64,000 bases of DNA from Acanthopleura granulata. Lineage: Eukaryota > Mollusca > Polyplacophora > Chitonida > Chitonidae. The notes beneath the pieces are model-generated. The model ran no database searches. It was given only the letters and a program-made list of their open reading frames with translations, and was not told the origin of the DNA. This document shows, piece after piece, positions 12,101 through 25,350 of the stretch (its first letter is position 1; each line of letters starts with the position of its first letter). The stretch is taken from NCBI GenBank assembly GCA_016165875.1, contig JABBOT010000002.1, positions 32,105,642 through 32,169,641 on the forward strand, given 5' to 3'. The position numbers and the translations under genes were made by a program.

Positions 12101-13246
12101 ATATGTATTAAATATTTCCTCAAAAATATTGTCTGGCTGAGTATCTTTCCTTTTTCAAACAAAATTCATTCAGTACGTTCTAAGCGTTTTAAAATTTACA
12201 TTTTCAGACAGTTTCGTTCCTGGTTTAAACATATTTTTGTATGTCTGTGTATTTTTGTATACCTTTCCCATGTGACAGCAATCCCCGGCGACGTCCACCA
12301 GCTACCACCCAATATCCAGCATCAGAAGTACGGGGAGCAACGCCCAGCACCGACACCACGGAAACCATTCTCAACATGGCCATCACGGCCACCATCACAA
12401 TGGCAACTCCACGGGGAGCTGTGACGTTGGACAAGACGGCATGACGCCGCTCACTAATGAATATTTATCGGAACACGATCATCATCAAATCATGATGGCA
12501 GCTGGCTGCGCACCTCTAGCCTCGCACGAGACTGCGTCGATTCGTGACACTCCGTACGTTTTCTTCTCGTCTTTAGTCGGCTGTAATTTAACCAAACTAT
12601 TTAATTAAAAGAAAAGACAACAAGGAATATCGCCAAAGTTATTTCAGAAGAGGAGTCCATACAGACCTAAACGGGCATAGGCATTTTTTACGACATGGTT
12701 GTTAACTCTATAAATCCCCTTTTAATCGGGTATTCTAACGGGGCCATGGTTAACGCCATTTTAGAGAAACCGGAAGTACTATGTCGCGTTATCCATACCC
12801 TACACTCTACAGCACTGGAGGCGAGACACTCGTGAGCGTTTTTGCTTAGCTTGAAGTGCGGTATCTCGGTCATCCTACTTCACAAAAATTAAAAGTGAAG
12901 TTTTTTAACCTTCAGTGGGATTCTTTATCGATACATAAATATACATTTGGTGTAGTTTTGTTTTTTTTCTTAAGCATCAATTCGTAAGTCAGTTAGTTAG
13001 CTAAAATTAGATAATCTTTTAAGGATTTAAGATTAGAGACGACAAAATAAGCAATAACATGTTTGCGTTTCCCTAGGTCTATAACTGATGTTCCGCTTTA
13101 TTATGAGGTGTGCTCTTCCATGTTGCAGGTCTGGAGTGCCATCGGAAATTTCTATTGCTGTTGAAAACTCTCACCCAAAACAGCCATCCACATCAGCTCC
13201 CGCGCCTTCCTATCGTGATGTGACGTCATCACCAAAGGTACACTGA
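9185..13246 (+). CDS. two-pass membrane protein with His-rich tail, possibly TMEM200-like (5 exons)
   Basis: Predicted exons are 9185-9376, 9582-9808, 10770-10884, 12279-12553 and 13129-13246. Junction phases agree at all four introns and the total is 927 nt (308 residues plus stop). Donors are gtatta, gtgagt, gtaagt and gtacgt; acceptors end in cag. Residues 1-64 are Ser/Pro rich. A basic stretch (about 81-89, RNRVKRVRR) precedes membrane segment 1 (about 103-125, ending VVGY). Segment 2 is about 145-167 and begins with ALGP. Residues 201-218 are His rich. The order basic patch, TM1 ending in GY, short loop, LGP at the start of TM2, long polar tail resembles TMEM200 proteins, but this is a weak resemblance from memory. 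Likely a membrane protein with both termini on one side. The start could instead be the ATG at 9236 (MDYCLSP). It stands alone, with no near neighbour. Confidence 0.75.
9377..9581 (+). other. intron 1 of the two-pass membrane protein gene, with a possible alternative exon
   Basis: This intron holds a short segment (about 9472-9525) with a tttgtag acceptor and a gtgagt donor, starting gatgagcgagaag. Including it after exon 1 would hit a stop after 14 codons in phase, so it would change or end the product. It may be a spurious pair of sites or a poison exon. Confidence 0.25.
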
Positions 13247-13341
13247 ACTGGACTGTCAACAGCCGGAAGTGACCTTGAACTTTAATGTACGGCTTGAAAA
13301 AATGAAACAACGGAAAGATAAATAACGTCACCGTGTGGATG

Positions 13342-13347
13342 AATAAA
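13342..13347 (+). terminator. candidate polyadenylation signal (AATAAA)
   Basis: An exact aataaa about 95 bp after the stop codon of the two-pass membrane protein gene. Its position suits a short 3' UTR. It is a common hexamer in AT-rich DNA, so chance is possible. Confidence 0.45.
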
Positions 13348-16300
13348 TCACACTGTATATTATCTGTGTGGCGCAATTTGAGTAAGACTCATCATAAATT
13401 AACGAAAAAAGTGTTCAGATATATGTTTAGTGTCTGTTTCCCTAAGGGATGAACAGATGTATTGGCTGGTTGAAAACAACTGGTGAAAAAGACATCCTAT
13501 GGCCTCTGCGGCCATTTCTTGTGAAGACATTTGCTGGTCACTTCGTCACGCCCTCTGTGCCCTTAACCAATGACAATATGTGATACACTGACTCCTTGTA
13601 GCATGCGTTGTCAAAACTCTGCATTCATTTCAAGTTTCTATTTTCATCAACTGATATTATTTTTATGAAGACTTGTGAAGCATCCTGACATCTTTTTGGA
13701 ATAGAATAGGTATAGTGTGACCAGTGTGTATCACTCCGACTCCATCATGGCAGTACGCTTACGTCTATAAGCATCTCTATTCTGATCCACAGCTAGTCGG
13801 CAGGTAATGACTAATTCTGAAGCGATGCTGTATAGAAAATAAGGTGAAGTGATATAGGAAATTCATGGATGGTTGTACATTAAGTTAACAGGAGTGGTAG
13901 TTATTAGCTCACTTCAGCTCAATCAAAGCGATGGTGTTGCTGGGCAACAGGTCGACAAAAGGCGCCGATGAGATGGTCGCATGCTGGTTGGCCCATGACG
14001 TCATCAAACAAATTCCCTGGATTTATTCCTTCTGCGCGTGGACAATGTATTCCATGCTGTTATATAGGTAGTATGATAAACTCTTGTGTATCACCTTAAA
14101 AATACTGACTTGACTTGTTATCACTTCAAGCAGGTATCAAGTCATATGAGAGCATACTGAACTTTGGTGACACCTTTTTCTGCTCAATCCATAAAATATT
14201 CGCTTTTGTACAAAGAAAATAACTTGATCCTCAGGGTTTGTTTTGTCGGATATCTTAAATAGTAATCGAATGTGAGCCGCAGAAATTTTTCAGAATTTCA
14301 TGCAATCGCAAAAGTGGAACTAGAACAAAATCAATTATGTTTTCGAGAAACTCTGAAATTCTTTCCAACATGATTGTGGATTTTTCCTCTTTATTGTATT
14401 TTCTAATACGAATTCTCATACTGAATGTTTGAACTTTGCAAACCCACTGATTATAGATTTTATTGACATTTCGAAGAGTTTTAGAACCACACTCATATCA
14501 CCTGAATTAAATGAAACGGTGTTCACTTGGACGGCAGAATTACACATACACAGTACCTTTTCAACAAGAAAAGTGTTTAGACCTCACGAATTTCCTCTCC
14601 ACGTGCACATTTAAATCATTCCAATTTTTGCCATACGGCACACAAGCAAATTATTTCACCTAAATCCGAGAACATTTTAACATGATTAAAAACCACCGGA
14701 TTTTCACGACCACCTTGGCCCACAGCGAGCTGCTCAATTTTTGGAAAGGTTGTTACGTCAACCTTGTGTCTGAGGGAGGAGCGCTAGAAGTAGAGGTCAG
14801 TTTTCTATGCATTTGATGATCTTATTTCTGAAATACATATCTTATTTTTGACATGCTATCAAGCTAGAAATTTTAGTTACTCTGTTCTAGCTACTGACAG
14901 ATCTGGCCTTCAAGGCACGATGGTTGGGGATACCATCATTATTTTAAAGCGATTGTGTTTCTATCGGGTTCAATCACACATTTCGTGAATTCATCCAGAC
15001 GACAATCGACTTTCTCCACTTGGACAGGCGACGGCTGTCTCGCGTTCCTTTTAATGTGCGTGCCTTGGACTTTCGGGAATACTTTATTGCATATTCAAAA
15101 CTGCAATAGTCTAATAAAGTAACTCACGCATCGAGAGCTTTAATCATTCAAATGGGGCACATACAGTAGCTTTGATAGCCAACAGTTTCTATGACAGCGC
15201 GGCATGAGCGTGTTGCCTGTGTCCTCATCCATCACTGAGGAGTTGCTCGTGTGAAATTACAGCGGCTTGTGTCTGGGACACGTACATCCACTGTGACATG
15301 TTTGACTGGAATCTTCACCACGACATGGAGGCAATGTGCCATACTCCATGGTATTAATGAATATGAATTATATGTACTCCAGGGGCTTCAGTCGTCAATG
15401 AGCCAAAACGTTCCCATCAGTCATCGTCATACATAGAATAGACCCCTACTACAGATTCTCTATCACGTTATATTACATATAAAGACAGATAGTTGAGACT
15501 GGGCGTAGTTAAAGTATTTGTGGCGTTTTCATAATAACACTTTGAAGTTACAAGAATGGGCATCCTTGATACTTTGAGATATGCAATGCCTTCTAAATCG
15601 TGGGCATGCCTTTTTCTTTTTGATAAAACAAAGGTGTTTTCTAGAAATTGTCTTACGAAATTGCACATGTTCTTTTTAACACAAATGATGTAACAATGTT
15701 ACATTCCCGTAAGTTGTGTATCTCCTTCAGGTATTTGAAATAATCATTACATTGCTCTGGCAGGCACCAGAAATTTAGTTTTTAAATGGCTTCCAGTCTA
15801 ACATGCTTCAAGTCATATGAAACTAGGCTTATCGATATCCGCGTCGCTTTGAGAAGATTAACTCTCAGCTTCGACTAATATACACTTTCTATGCTAAACT
15901 AATGACAGATAGTTTTGTCGAAACTTCTAGCAAACAAACATACAAGCGAACATATCCATATTCTTGTATGAAGGATGCGTAGCATTTCCGTTTATATGTA
16001 CATGCACCAAACTATGTTAGTCCATGTTGTTATACATTGCTGCTAGCCAAACTTTTTCTGTTCTGAAATTCATTCCCTCGAGATCATTAAAATCTGATCA
16101 TTCTCACAAGATACTAAGTTGTTACCTTGACTTATTTGTCATATATTTATCATATTATTATCTGGATACGTGTTCATATTTCCTCTACACCATTATATTG
16201 TTATTGAAGTGTATTCGCCTATCAGACTGGTGTTCTTTTTCTCTCTTTTAATATCTCATTCCGTTCGATCTTGGTAACTTCAGGGCATTATCTCCTTGCA

Positions 16301-18620
16301 CCAGACCAGTGCCAACCTCAAAGTATTGGCATGGCATCAGATCAGTATTTGTGGCTGCCATGTGGATGACAGGAACATTAGCGTTTTCCGGTCAAACGTT
16401 ATCAGAAGTTAGACTGGTATTGACAGGGAAACTGCATGTATGGGTATCCGCTCTGTCAGTCACCACTGAAAAGTGTCAACACAAATTTCTGTTTACTGAG
16501 ATTAGTTAGCTTTCGTGTAAAGTTTATTTATCTGCTGTTGTGTTACGCCATACTCAGAACATTTCAATTGTTCGACGGTGGCCAAGATTATGGTGAAAGG
16601 AAACCACGACCATACATAGGTTGTTGACCAAGCTAACTTCATTGAATATAACAGCCTTGCATGATGGATCATGCAAACAAAATAGTGAATGTAGTGTCGG
16701 ACATTGCTCACCTGGTGGGAAATAGTCTAGCGTGTTGTTTGCGAAATTTCAGCAGCCCAGGATCATTTGGTAAGAGGCTTGTCCTAAATGAAGGATCTCG
16801 CTAAGTGACTTCCTGCTGTTTCATTTATCGTTTCATTTAATAATTTATAAATTTATTCACCTGATGTCCTACATCATACTCAAGAATATTTCATTCATAA
16901 AATGGACTTGGAAAATCTGTCAGGAGTCATAAAACCCGTCGCAAATTGGCAAGGCTTCTGCGGACAAACCGCCAGAGATAAAGCACCACAGATACTCCGT
17001 GTTAATCTCGGCCCTGTGTATAATCAACACTATAAGGCCCGAGTTCTGTTTCACTCTACCCAGCTAAGCTTTCAGGTTAACGTCGACGCAAGGATGGAAA
17101 CGAACCTAAGGTAATTGACAAGGCATCCCGTCACTCATCTTACCACACTTGCATAACGGTAAGCATGCATGTACTGACATTATATGTATTTTGACTCCTT
17201 GTCTTTATTTGGAGTCAGTAGTGTTTCACTTGAATCATCAAAGTGTGCAGATTCGATCAATGATGTGTCACTCAGAGGAAGATTCGCCATTTGCATTCAT
17301 GATTGGTTTTGATCATGATTTTGATGGGCCATTTAGGCAGCATCTCCCATAGCTCAAAAGGAGATCGTGTTTGGGTAAGATGTTGAGAGTGTCATTCAAC
17401 CAAGTAATCTATTAGATTATTCAATACTGTAAACAATTGCTAACAACGACTTTCGAGGAAAGATTGTCGAATTTGCTTAAACTCCGTGAATACAACAATT
17501 CTCCTGAGGAACAAAAAAAAAATCACTATGTCTAGACATGGGCATGTACTCAAGGCACTAGGTTACACGAGAGACTAGGTATAAAGTCAGCATCTACTGC
17601 AGATAAATCAGTATTACGTTCACTGAGAAGATTTATCTCCTACTTTTTGCTATAAGACTTCGGGTTCTCCACGGTTTCTTTCATCCAAACTTAACGACCA
17701 TGACAAGGTATATATTGTGAGAAATATACACCTGTATACCATAAATACTACTTTATCTATGTAATTTCGCAGGTAACGCACATATGTGGTAGAAGGTATG
17801 CGAGCAACAACAACATGCGCAAAGTTCAGTCTGCAAAAATTAGCGTAGGGGATCGCACAGAGCAAGAATTTTAAAACCCGTCTGTTAAGCTCACATCACT
17901 TGTTTTCGGCACCGGCCCCATTATTAACTACTTACCAATTGCTAGACATCTTTCTTTATCGTGTCTGCGGGGGTTTTCGGCTTTTGAACTACTCTATGTA
18001 GTCGTGTGAATCCTTCATCGAAAAAGTCCAGATCACCGAGAGTACCGGATTCTCTTGACTCTTGACTAAACATGGCGGACTGTGGGAATTTTTGACCAAA
18101 GCAATGGTGTAAAACAGCGTTTTGGTCACTGAGGAACATAGAGATTTAAAAGGCTAGGCAGCGTTTAAATACGAAAAGAAAGATACCTCTCGTTTTGTAA
18201 ATGGATCTCTGTTAGACGTTGTATCGGTAGCATAAAACTTCTGATTCATTAGGTTAGGCTTGCCTAAGCTTGTGTAAAGTAGGATGTTGTCTGTACCTTG
18301 ATAGCTTGCACGGGATAAGTCACGGACCACACCCAAAGAAGAAATTCCTCGTTCTTATGTCCTGATTGAAAACAATATAAGGGGAAAAAAGATGTTTTCC
18401 TTGGCCACCCGAGCGTTAACAAGCTGTAACTGGTTTCGACTAAGCTACCGGGTTATGTAACTTACGCGTCATGCTTCTTGGCAAAGACATCTGTTAACGG
18501 AAGCGAATCCTGAACTCAATTATAGGATTTCACCGGAATATGATCGATGTGCTGCATTACTGATGACATTTAAACCTATCCTCCAGTGCATGAGCGTTAC
18601 GTGTCTCACGTCAGCCTTCA
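13348..18620. other. gene desert, nothing recognised
   Basis: About 5.3 kb without a supportable exon, RNA gene or known repeat. Open frames are at most 75 codons, have no splice-phase partners and show no family resemblance. The minus frame at 17942-18139 looks somewhat protein-like but stops just before the nearest good donor. Confidence 0.4.
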
Positions 18621-18621
18621 G

Positions 18622-18752
18622 GAGCCAGGCTTTACAAAGCGCTCGCAATTTGCGACTAGTGTAACTTCCATGATAACACATGCAGAAGAGATACGTCACC
18701 ATTGTAAATTCTCTTGACGCAGCTTTGCAACGACTTTGTAAAACGGGCCCTA
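18622..18752. mobile_element. small inverted-repeat element (MITE-like), diverged copy
   Basis: The interior (gataacacatgcagaag, agatacgtcaccat) matches the element at 52047-52177, and the right end (ttgtaaaacgggccc) is its terminal repeat. The left end (ccaggctttacaaagcg) is a more decayed partner. It is non-coding and would depend on a transposase from elsewhere. Confidence 0.5.
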
Positions 18753-20030
18753 GTTTGGGAGACATCATCGACTAAACTGGCCTTTGAACAACATGTGGGG
18801 TTTTCTCAGCACGAGATATATTTACAGTACCCATCCATGCAACGTTATAATGTAGTGTCTTTCTACTTCGTCTGTGTCCTTGGACGTGCATTACTTATTT
18901 TTCCCTGCCTATTATTATCCAGTTGTGAAGTCAGCTACATCAATGAATAGGGAGAAGTGCTGTGCAAGCATACAAACTCTCTATAGGCATCGAACAACAA
19001 ACGTTCATCTGCACACTACCTTCTGCCATTTCCCGACGGCACATAGGAATCTGGTTGAAGGACTCATTTCATTAAAGAGAAATGTAAATGCGCAAAGGCA
19101 ACTCCACAGAGCTAACACCTTGTAACGCCTACTGAGGATAGCCAGAATACCAGGGTTACCTCAGGTAATGGTGTATTGGATCTAGGTGGAATTTTCCACA
19201 CATATTACCCTTAGCATTCATAAAAGCAGGCACACCCATAACGTGGTCGCTATCTGGCAGCCATTACTTTATCAAACCGTGTTTCAGGATTGACACCAGA
19301 CAACTTTACAAGCCTGCTAAACATCGCCGTATAGAGCCTGAGGAAACCCACGGCCACCCGCAGGTTCCCATATACAACTCGAGACACTATACTCTGATAC
19401 GAACACTGTTAACTTTCCTACTCCATGAAAGTAGTGAGGAAGCCCATTTCATCCGTGGATGCGCCGTGGAATTGCACATCTCGACTACACGTTTTCGTCA
19501 TGCACCGTGTCGCTTCAGCGTTCTTGATTTGCACAAAACTAGAGCGCCATTTTTTAAAAATGTCGTTTGTCGCGCAGTCGTCCTATCCGCGTGAAAGCAG
19601 ACATACAATGAAACACACTAGTTTCACTTTAATTTTTTAAAATGTTCCATCGTTATACAATCGTATGATTAATCGCTATCCAGCGCAATGATTAATATAA
19701 GCTAATCGCAATATTTAATGTAAAATTAGACAGTAGAGGTTAACATGCAATGTGTTACATTACATGTCCCCATTCAAAGAGAGAAGGCGTTATGACAAGA
19801 AGACTGCCACCTACACCATTAGCAACACATAAGAAACATTTCAAGATGAAAGGTTAGTCGAGTGTGATCTCCTTTATAGGCTGACTGAGCCACCGAGGCC
19901 CCCCATGTACATTCTACCAACGGTGTTCAAAATCAGGAATAACTTAATGTACATAAAAGGATTCTAAGTTGTCTGAGTTGTTACGAATCCCGTCCTTAAG
20001 AGAGATATATATATATATATATGTATATAT
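18753..20030. other. intergenic, nothing recognised; short AT microsatellite
   Basis: No gene signal. A short alternating at tract lies at about 20003-20022, directly left of the dispersed repeat that follows. Confidence 0.4.
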
Positions 20031-20310
20031 TTGTTTTATTCCGCTAACTGGGTCAGTGTCTGACTTACATTTTTCCTTCTGTGTACATTATAGCCCGCTC
20101 TGGAATTCTGTCGTAAGTTCCCGAGGCTTCTATGTATATGAACTTTGTGACATTTCACATAGAGCGTACATTTTGGAAAGATGTACCCATGTTGTGAACA
20201 TGTTTACTATCAAATTATCCAGAATTTTTCCCATTAGTCTATAAATATGAGCGACGAAGTTAGGAGTTTCGAAGTTAATTTTACTTATGTCCACTTGAGA
20301 ATAGTCTTTT
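20031..20310 (+). repeat. dispersed repeat with TATA-box-like core, copy 1
   Basis: Matches 63612-63895 over its length. Shared landmarks are gggtcagtgtctgac, gttcccgaggctt, agcgtacattt, cccatgttgtga, gtctataaatatgag and cttatgtccacttgag. The tataaat at 20240-20246 followed by a conserved gacgaag block looks like a core promoter, so the repeat may be an LTR or the promoter end of an unidentified element. The open frame crossing it is not conserved as protein between copies. Confidence 0.6.
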
Positions 20311-21330
20311 TACATAGACTGACTTGTCCTTGGGAGCCGGAATATTCCATCCGGATTTGAACGCCGTCAGCAGTAAGAAACTATATATTTTAGTAATTAT
20401 CTGTATTGTTTGTATATTATTATCAGTTGTACTCTTTGTCTATTTTGTTCAAATAGATGTATTGAACTTTTTCAGGCGACTTTGTGATTCTTTGTTTGAT
20501 CTTGTGTAAGGCCTATCGCTGTCTGAAAGCTGAACAAGCCTTTTGTTTATTATTTTTTCTCTCCTATAGTGGTACCCTTACAGAGTACAATTCTCGCAGA
20601 TACAGCTGTGATAGTGAATGATGGGCTTTGATTTGCACAAATGTAAACATGACAGGTAACCTTATAATACTAATAAAACAAGATGATGATCTACGAAATT
20701 TGCTTTTGGCGGATTTAAAGTATCGTAAAGTAATGGAGAAAAACATTAGTATGAAAGCAAACAAGAATGTCCTTTCCTCGCCTGAAGAGTGTGTGAAAAA
20801 ATTACCACGGCGGAAAATGGAATTCCTGCGGTGCTGGACACCTCATTTGTGCTTCTTCTAGCCATCGTCAGTTCCACTATATATTACAAGAGTTATCATT
20901 CACGGTATGATTGTTCATTGAGTTGTCTTAATTTCTCATCAGTAGCACCTGTGTGAAATTCGGGGAACCATTTATCAACAGTTCATAGGTTTCCCGATGC
21001 ATGGGTATAAACTGTATGGTATGGGCGCCTAGAACATTCCTTGCGTTTTTCCTGAATCGTTTAATACTCTTCATGGTTTCTTATTACGTGAAAATACTTT
21101 CTGACTTTTTAGTTGTTCGTGTTGCACGCTGTTTTCGAAACAGACCTTTCTATTTTTGATCTGAAACGTCTATTATTGCTAGGGTGATTGGTCCTGGATC
21201 CTTAACCTTCAACCATCACTTAGTTGACGACCCGCAGTTATGTTTCAGTTATCAAACCAATTGTGGTGAGGCAGTTGTACTTCTCTCTTTGTCCATTCCT
21301 TGTTGATTTGCAAGGTTTGCACAAAATACA
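20311..21330. other. intergenic, nothing recognised
   Basis: No exon, RNA gene or repeat could be supported. The plus frame 20628-20861 is unsupported by splice sites or family. Confidence 0.4.
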
Positions 21331-21569
21331 CAATGACCCGAAGCCTCCCACCAATGCGGTCGCTGTGATTTCAAGACCAGCTCAAGCTAGCTTCCTCTCC
21401 GGCCGTACGTGGGAAGGCCTGCCAGAAACCTGCAGATGGTCGTCGGTTTCCCCAGGACTCTGCCCGGTTTCCTACTACCATAATGCTGGCCGCCGTCGTA
21501 TAAGTGAAATATTCTTGAGTACGGCGTAAAACACCAATCAAATAAATAAATAAATAAATAAATAAAAAG
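21331..21569 (+). repeat. molluscan tRNA-derived SINE, near full 3' part
   Basis: It begins in a decayed tRNA-like head (acacaatgacccgaagcctccc) and carries the whole conserved body: cttcctctccggccgtacg, ctgcccggtttcctac, ggccgccgtcgtataagtg, ttcttgagtacggcg and the tail caccaatcaaataaataaat extended to seven or more repeats. One of the best-preserved 3' ends in the window. Confidence 0.9.
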
Positions 21570-23184
21570 TGCATGGGGACTCTCGTAGCTTGAAACATTT
21601 CGGCACTACAAAACAAACCTTCGGATCTTTCAAAATGCAGGGCATGTTGATTAGGTCAAAGCATCTATATCAATATACTTCAAGCAGTTTCTTACCTTCA
21701 ATAATCTACAAAAGTCTACTACTGGATGTGACTCTAAGAGAAACTGTATAATCATTATAGAGGACTGTGCGAAGGGCATACGTGTTATTAGCTGTTTTAT
21801 CACGTGGCTGACATGCAGTTATGTTACTGCATATGAACTGACAATTTACTACACCTTCTCCTGAACCATAGCTTCGTTGACTTCGTTTGTGACATCAGAA
21901 CAGTTGTGATATGTGGGAATAGTGTGGTCGACTTGAACGTACACTGCAAATGCGCATAACATTGTCATTTAAGACATAAAGAAATAGTGAACCATTCGCT
22001 ACAATGTAGAATAGTTCTCGATCACTACTTTTGCGTTCGACATCCTCCTTTACAGAAGGATAAATCATGTCTTTCATTTGAATGCTGAATGGTCTGGGCA
22101 GAAAAATGTTTGCCCATAATCAGTTGTTTTCCCCAATTTTTTTTATGGCCACTAACCCTTAGATATAACCTTCGGATAGTCGTTCTGACATGTTGTTGAC
22201 CAAAGAAATCTTTGCTGGTGGATAGGAAAATTCTTGGTTTTGTAATTGTCGGTAGCTATATAGGCATATTCTCTGGTTAGTTTAGACCATGGGCTATAAA
22301 ATTGTTCGTATATAAGATTAACAATATCCAGTTCTGGTAAAATAAATTTCATATAATTTCAAGATATATTTAGTTCAGAAATCCACATTTCGTGCTAAGA
22401 ATCATGTATTCGAAAAGACTGCATTTTATTTTTTCAAACAATATTCTAACAATTTGGACATGAGGATGATCGAAAAAGTGAAAACTATCAATTTCACATC
22501 CATTATTAGTTCATCCACTTTAGAAACCCTAGACTTCACGACGCCAAGAAAAGGCCAATTTTTTCAGATATTAAAAAAAATCAATATATTGTTTGATGCT
22601 ACTGGAATAGAAATATGCAAAAATAGCACAGGGGTACAGTTTCCGGCGTAGTGCAGACATTTTCCAGTGTAGAGTGAGACCGAGTTTTTATTCGTCCCCC
22701 ATACAATATAGAAATGGACATATATGTAAGGTAGATCAATAACAGTTTGTCATCAATAATCCTATCTCAAATACACAACCTCGAGATTTAACACGCGATA
22801 ATCGGGCATTAAAGTATGGTGAAACGCAAGCTTTGACGTCTTTCTTCAGAACCGGAGGTTTGTCTTGCTGTGGCACGCAATGGCACAAGCCGGGTTAATG
22901 AAGTTTTCGTCTCGAAAACAAGCTTAATATAACTTAACATTATGCATCAGTAAATGTCTTACCGCTGCATTTTCTTTGTGACAGTGTGGACATTAAAGAT
23001 ATCCCAGAGTGAAGTTTATGCTGTTACTTATCACAAACAAAAGGGAAATTTTTGTTAAGGTTATCAAAGCGGAGAAGCGAAGTTTCAGGATAGGATTACT
23101 ATAATTATCACTCCCATCTCACATCCTGTGCAGTTTCAGGTTAGGCTAACTACAAATACAGTTTGGGCAATACTGGCGGACGTT
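21570..23184. other. intergenic, nothing recognised
   Basis: AT-rich DNA with only short chance open frames. A small duplicated string (gtttcaggttaggctaact-like) lies just after, near 23080-23150. Confidence 0.35.
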
Positions 23185-23405
23185 GGGCCTGTTTCACAAA
23201 GCGATTTTTGGCTAAAGCCCAAAGCTTTAATCTTTACTAAAGAAGTAAGTATTTCATGATGGAGGGTGAAACTTGGCCGAAATCACCCTATGACAGCATA
23301 AAATCAGCGTGTCAACATTTGAACGATATGATATATGTATTTCACAGTTTAATTTGGATTACAATTTTAGGCTAAAGCTCAAAATAGCCTTGTGAAACAG
23401 GTCCC
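23185..23405. mobile_element. MITE-like element with ~25-bp terminal inverted repeats
   Basis: The left end gggcctgtttcacaaagc and the right end, read in reverse, gggacctgtttcacaagg form terminal inverted repeats around a 221-bp non-coding body. Internal strings ggctaaagcccaaagc and aggctaaagctcaaaat extend the inverted match. No clear target-site duplication was found. The superfamily is not assigned. Confidence 0.65.
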
Positions 23406-24639
23406 AGATCATTTCTCGCCCATCGCATTTGGCAAGTGCAAGAAAGATAATGTTCGCTTATGTACATGAACGGGTGGGTTTTGTTCGATCACATGTGCAC
23501 ATCAAAAACATTTTTTTCACAGACCACAGATTCACGAAAATCATTCTCATGCGCTTTTGTTCTCTTGTGAATGGTCTTGCAACATGTATGTCCTCGAATC
23601 TGTTAGAACATGTTTCTGGCGCATGAAAACTTTTCAGGTGATCGCTTTCCAGAAGCTGTTAGCAGCCATTACAGATACCTCCAGCCAAAGTACGAGTTGA
23701 TAAATTATTCCTTAAATTACACAGTATTCCCAAGGTTTCTGGATTTCAGCAGAATTTTCAGCAATAACCATATTATGGTAACCTCTCCGAGGTTCTGCCC
23801 TCACATATACTGTTGTTGACATTTCAGACAGAGCTTGCAGACAAAAACCACTTTGCTTCCCTTAAGGTAGCGCCTTATACACTCTTCATCAGGAGAGCCT
23901 ATGCATGCATTTATGTTGTACGTTATATTCCTCGCTCTTTTATCGAAGTATTAGGAAAGACATAACCCAATACGAATGCACCAGGTTTTTTGTGAAATAC
24001 ATAAGCCAATTCATGACTCACTCAGATTGCAAATTTCGGGAAAAGTTCGGCTCCATGCAGCACGAAAACATGAGAAGCTGAGCACAAAACTGGACGTTGA
24101 TCTGATGTTAAAAGCATATGTATGTTTCATACATTATGGATACCCTTAAATATACATAAATATTCTTACACGAATATTAAGAGACATATACAATTAAGTT
24201 CAAATGGAACCAATTATTAGTAACCATAAAGGCGTTATATCGGGGAGACTTCACTGGTGGCCTTCAGGGTCCATTTCCATAGGTACATATCCTTTCTGAA
24301 GCTGGCATGTGGAAGTGGTTGATTTCACCAGAATTTGCTTGCCTTCATTCTGGGCCAGTATATACAAGCTTAAGATTGCATGAAAACAGGAAACTATGGG
24401 AGACTAATGTCAATATATCAGGTATTCCTGCATGCGACAGGAGAAAGGACAGGCCTGGTAATAGCCATGTATTACGCTGATATATGTCATGAAATGCAAT
24501 TTCTGAAGAATCCAAAGACACTAAATCAATATCACCATGATTTCCAGGTGGGCATGCTTTAAAAACTGGGTTATAAGCAATTCCTTTGACACGCCTAAAT
24601 GCAGAATTACATACCTGGCTGCTGCAGCTCGGTAGGCAT
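23406..24639. other. intergenic, nothing recognised
   Basis: No supportable feature. Open frames of 60-69 codons appear to be chance. Confidence 0.35.
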
Positions 24640-24800
24640 GATTTATTTATTTATTTATTTGGTGTTTTACGTCGTACTAATAATGCGGCCAGCATTATGG
24701 TGGGAGGAAGCCGGTCAGAGTCTGCGGGTGAAACCAACGGTTATCCTCAGGATGCTGGCGGACCTACCTAGGTACGACCTGAGGCGGTAGGCATTAACCC
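24640..24800 (-). repeat. molluscan SINE fragment, minus strand
   Basis: Reads (attt)n, ggtgttttacgtcgtac, then ggccagcattatggtgggagg and a diverged body. The usual aagaatatttcacttatac block between them has been deleted. The inverted order shows minus orientation. The head is missing or very diverged. Confidence 0.8.
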
Positions 24801-25344
24801 ATCACCCAGCAAACACTTCAGATAGACAGGTCATGTGAATTATAAATGATGGAATCATCAATAGTGCATAACTATTGGGAGGCCCGGTTTGAATATAGGA
24901 AGATAACTGACTGATAAAAATGTTTGTGGTAAATCCCTAGACTAGCAACAAGAAGGCGTACAAAAATACTGAAATCGTTTTGTGTACTGCATTGTTCTCC
25001 TCACCCCAACAAGAAACCCCATTAGAGATATGAATACATTGAACAATACTCAAGTCAAGTGGTAATGATCGGAGAGGAATGAAATCTGATGTTTAATGTC
25101 CAAACACGACTGCAATCCAACATCGTACTCAGCACTTATTTGTTGGCCACTTAGAGGCTTGAGTTGTGGCATGAGTTCACACAATTCAGACGCTAGCACT
25201 GAACGGAGCTTTCACATGCAGAGATGGATAATTCAAACTAATTTTTTGTTCACAAATAAAAAACATTTTTCTTAAAAGAGGGAGAGATTGTCATTCATCA
25301 AAAATCTTAACAAAGTCTGTTGGGAAATTGTAATTACAGTATAT
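24801..25344. other. intergenic, nothing recognised
   Basis: Unique-looking AT-rich DNA between the SINE and the probable 3' end of the minus-strand gene. Confidence 0.35.
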
Positions 25345-25350
25345 TTTATT
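25345..25350 (-). terminator. candidate polyadenylation signal of the 282-residue gene
   Basis: AATAAA on the minus strand about 530 bp past the stop codon at 25881-25883. It would give a 3' UTR containing a short tandem repeat. Chance occurrence cannot be excluded. Confidence 0.35.

Noticed and set aside
17942..18139. Minus-strand frame with an acidic, exon-like composition
   Set aside because: A stop codon comes just before the only good donor (ttg/gtaagt) and no partner exon was found.
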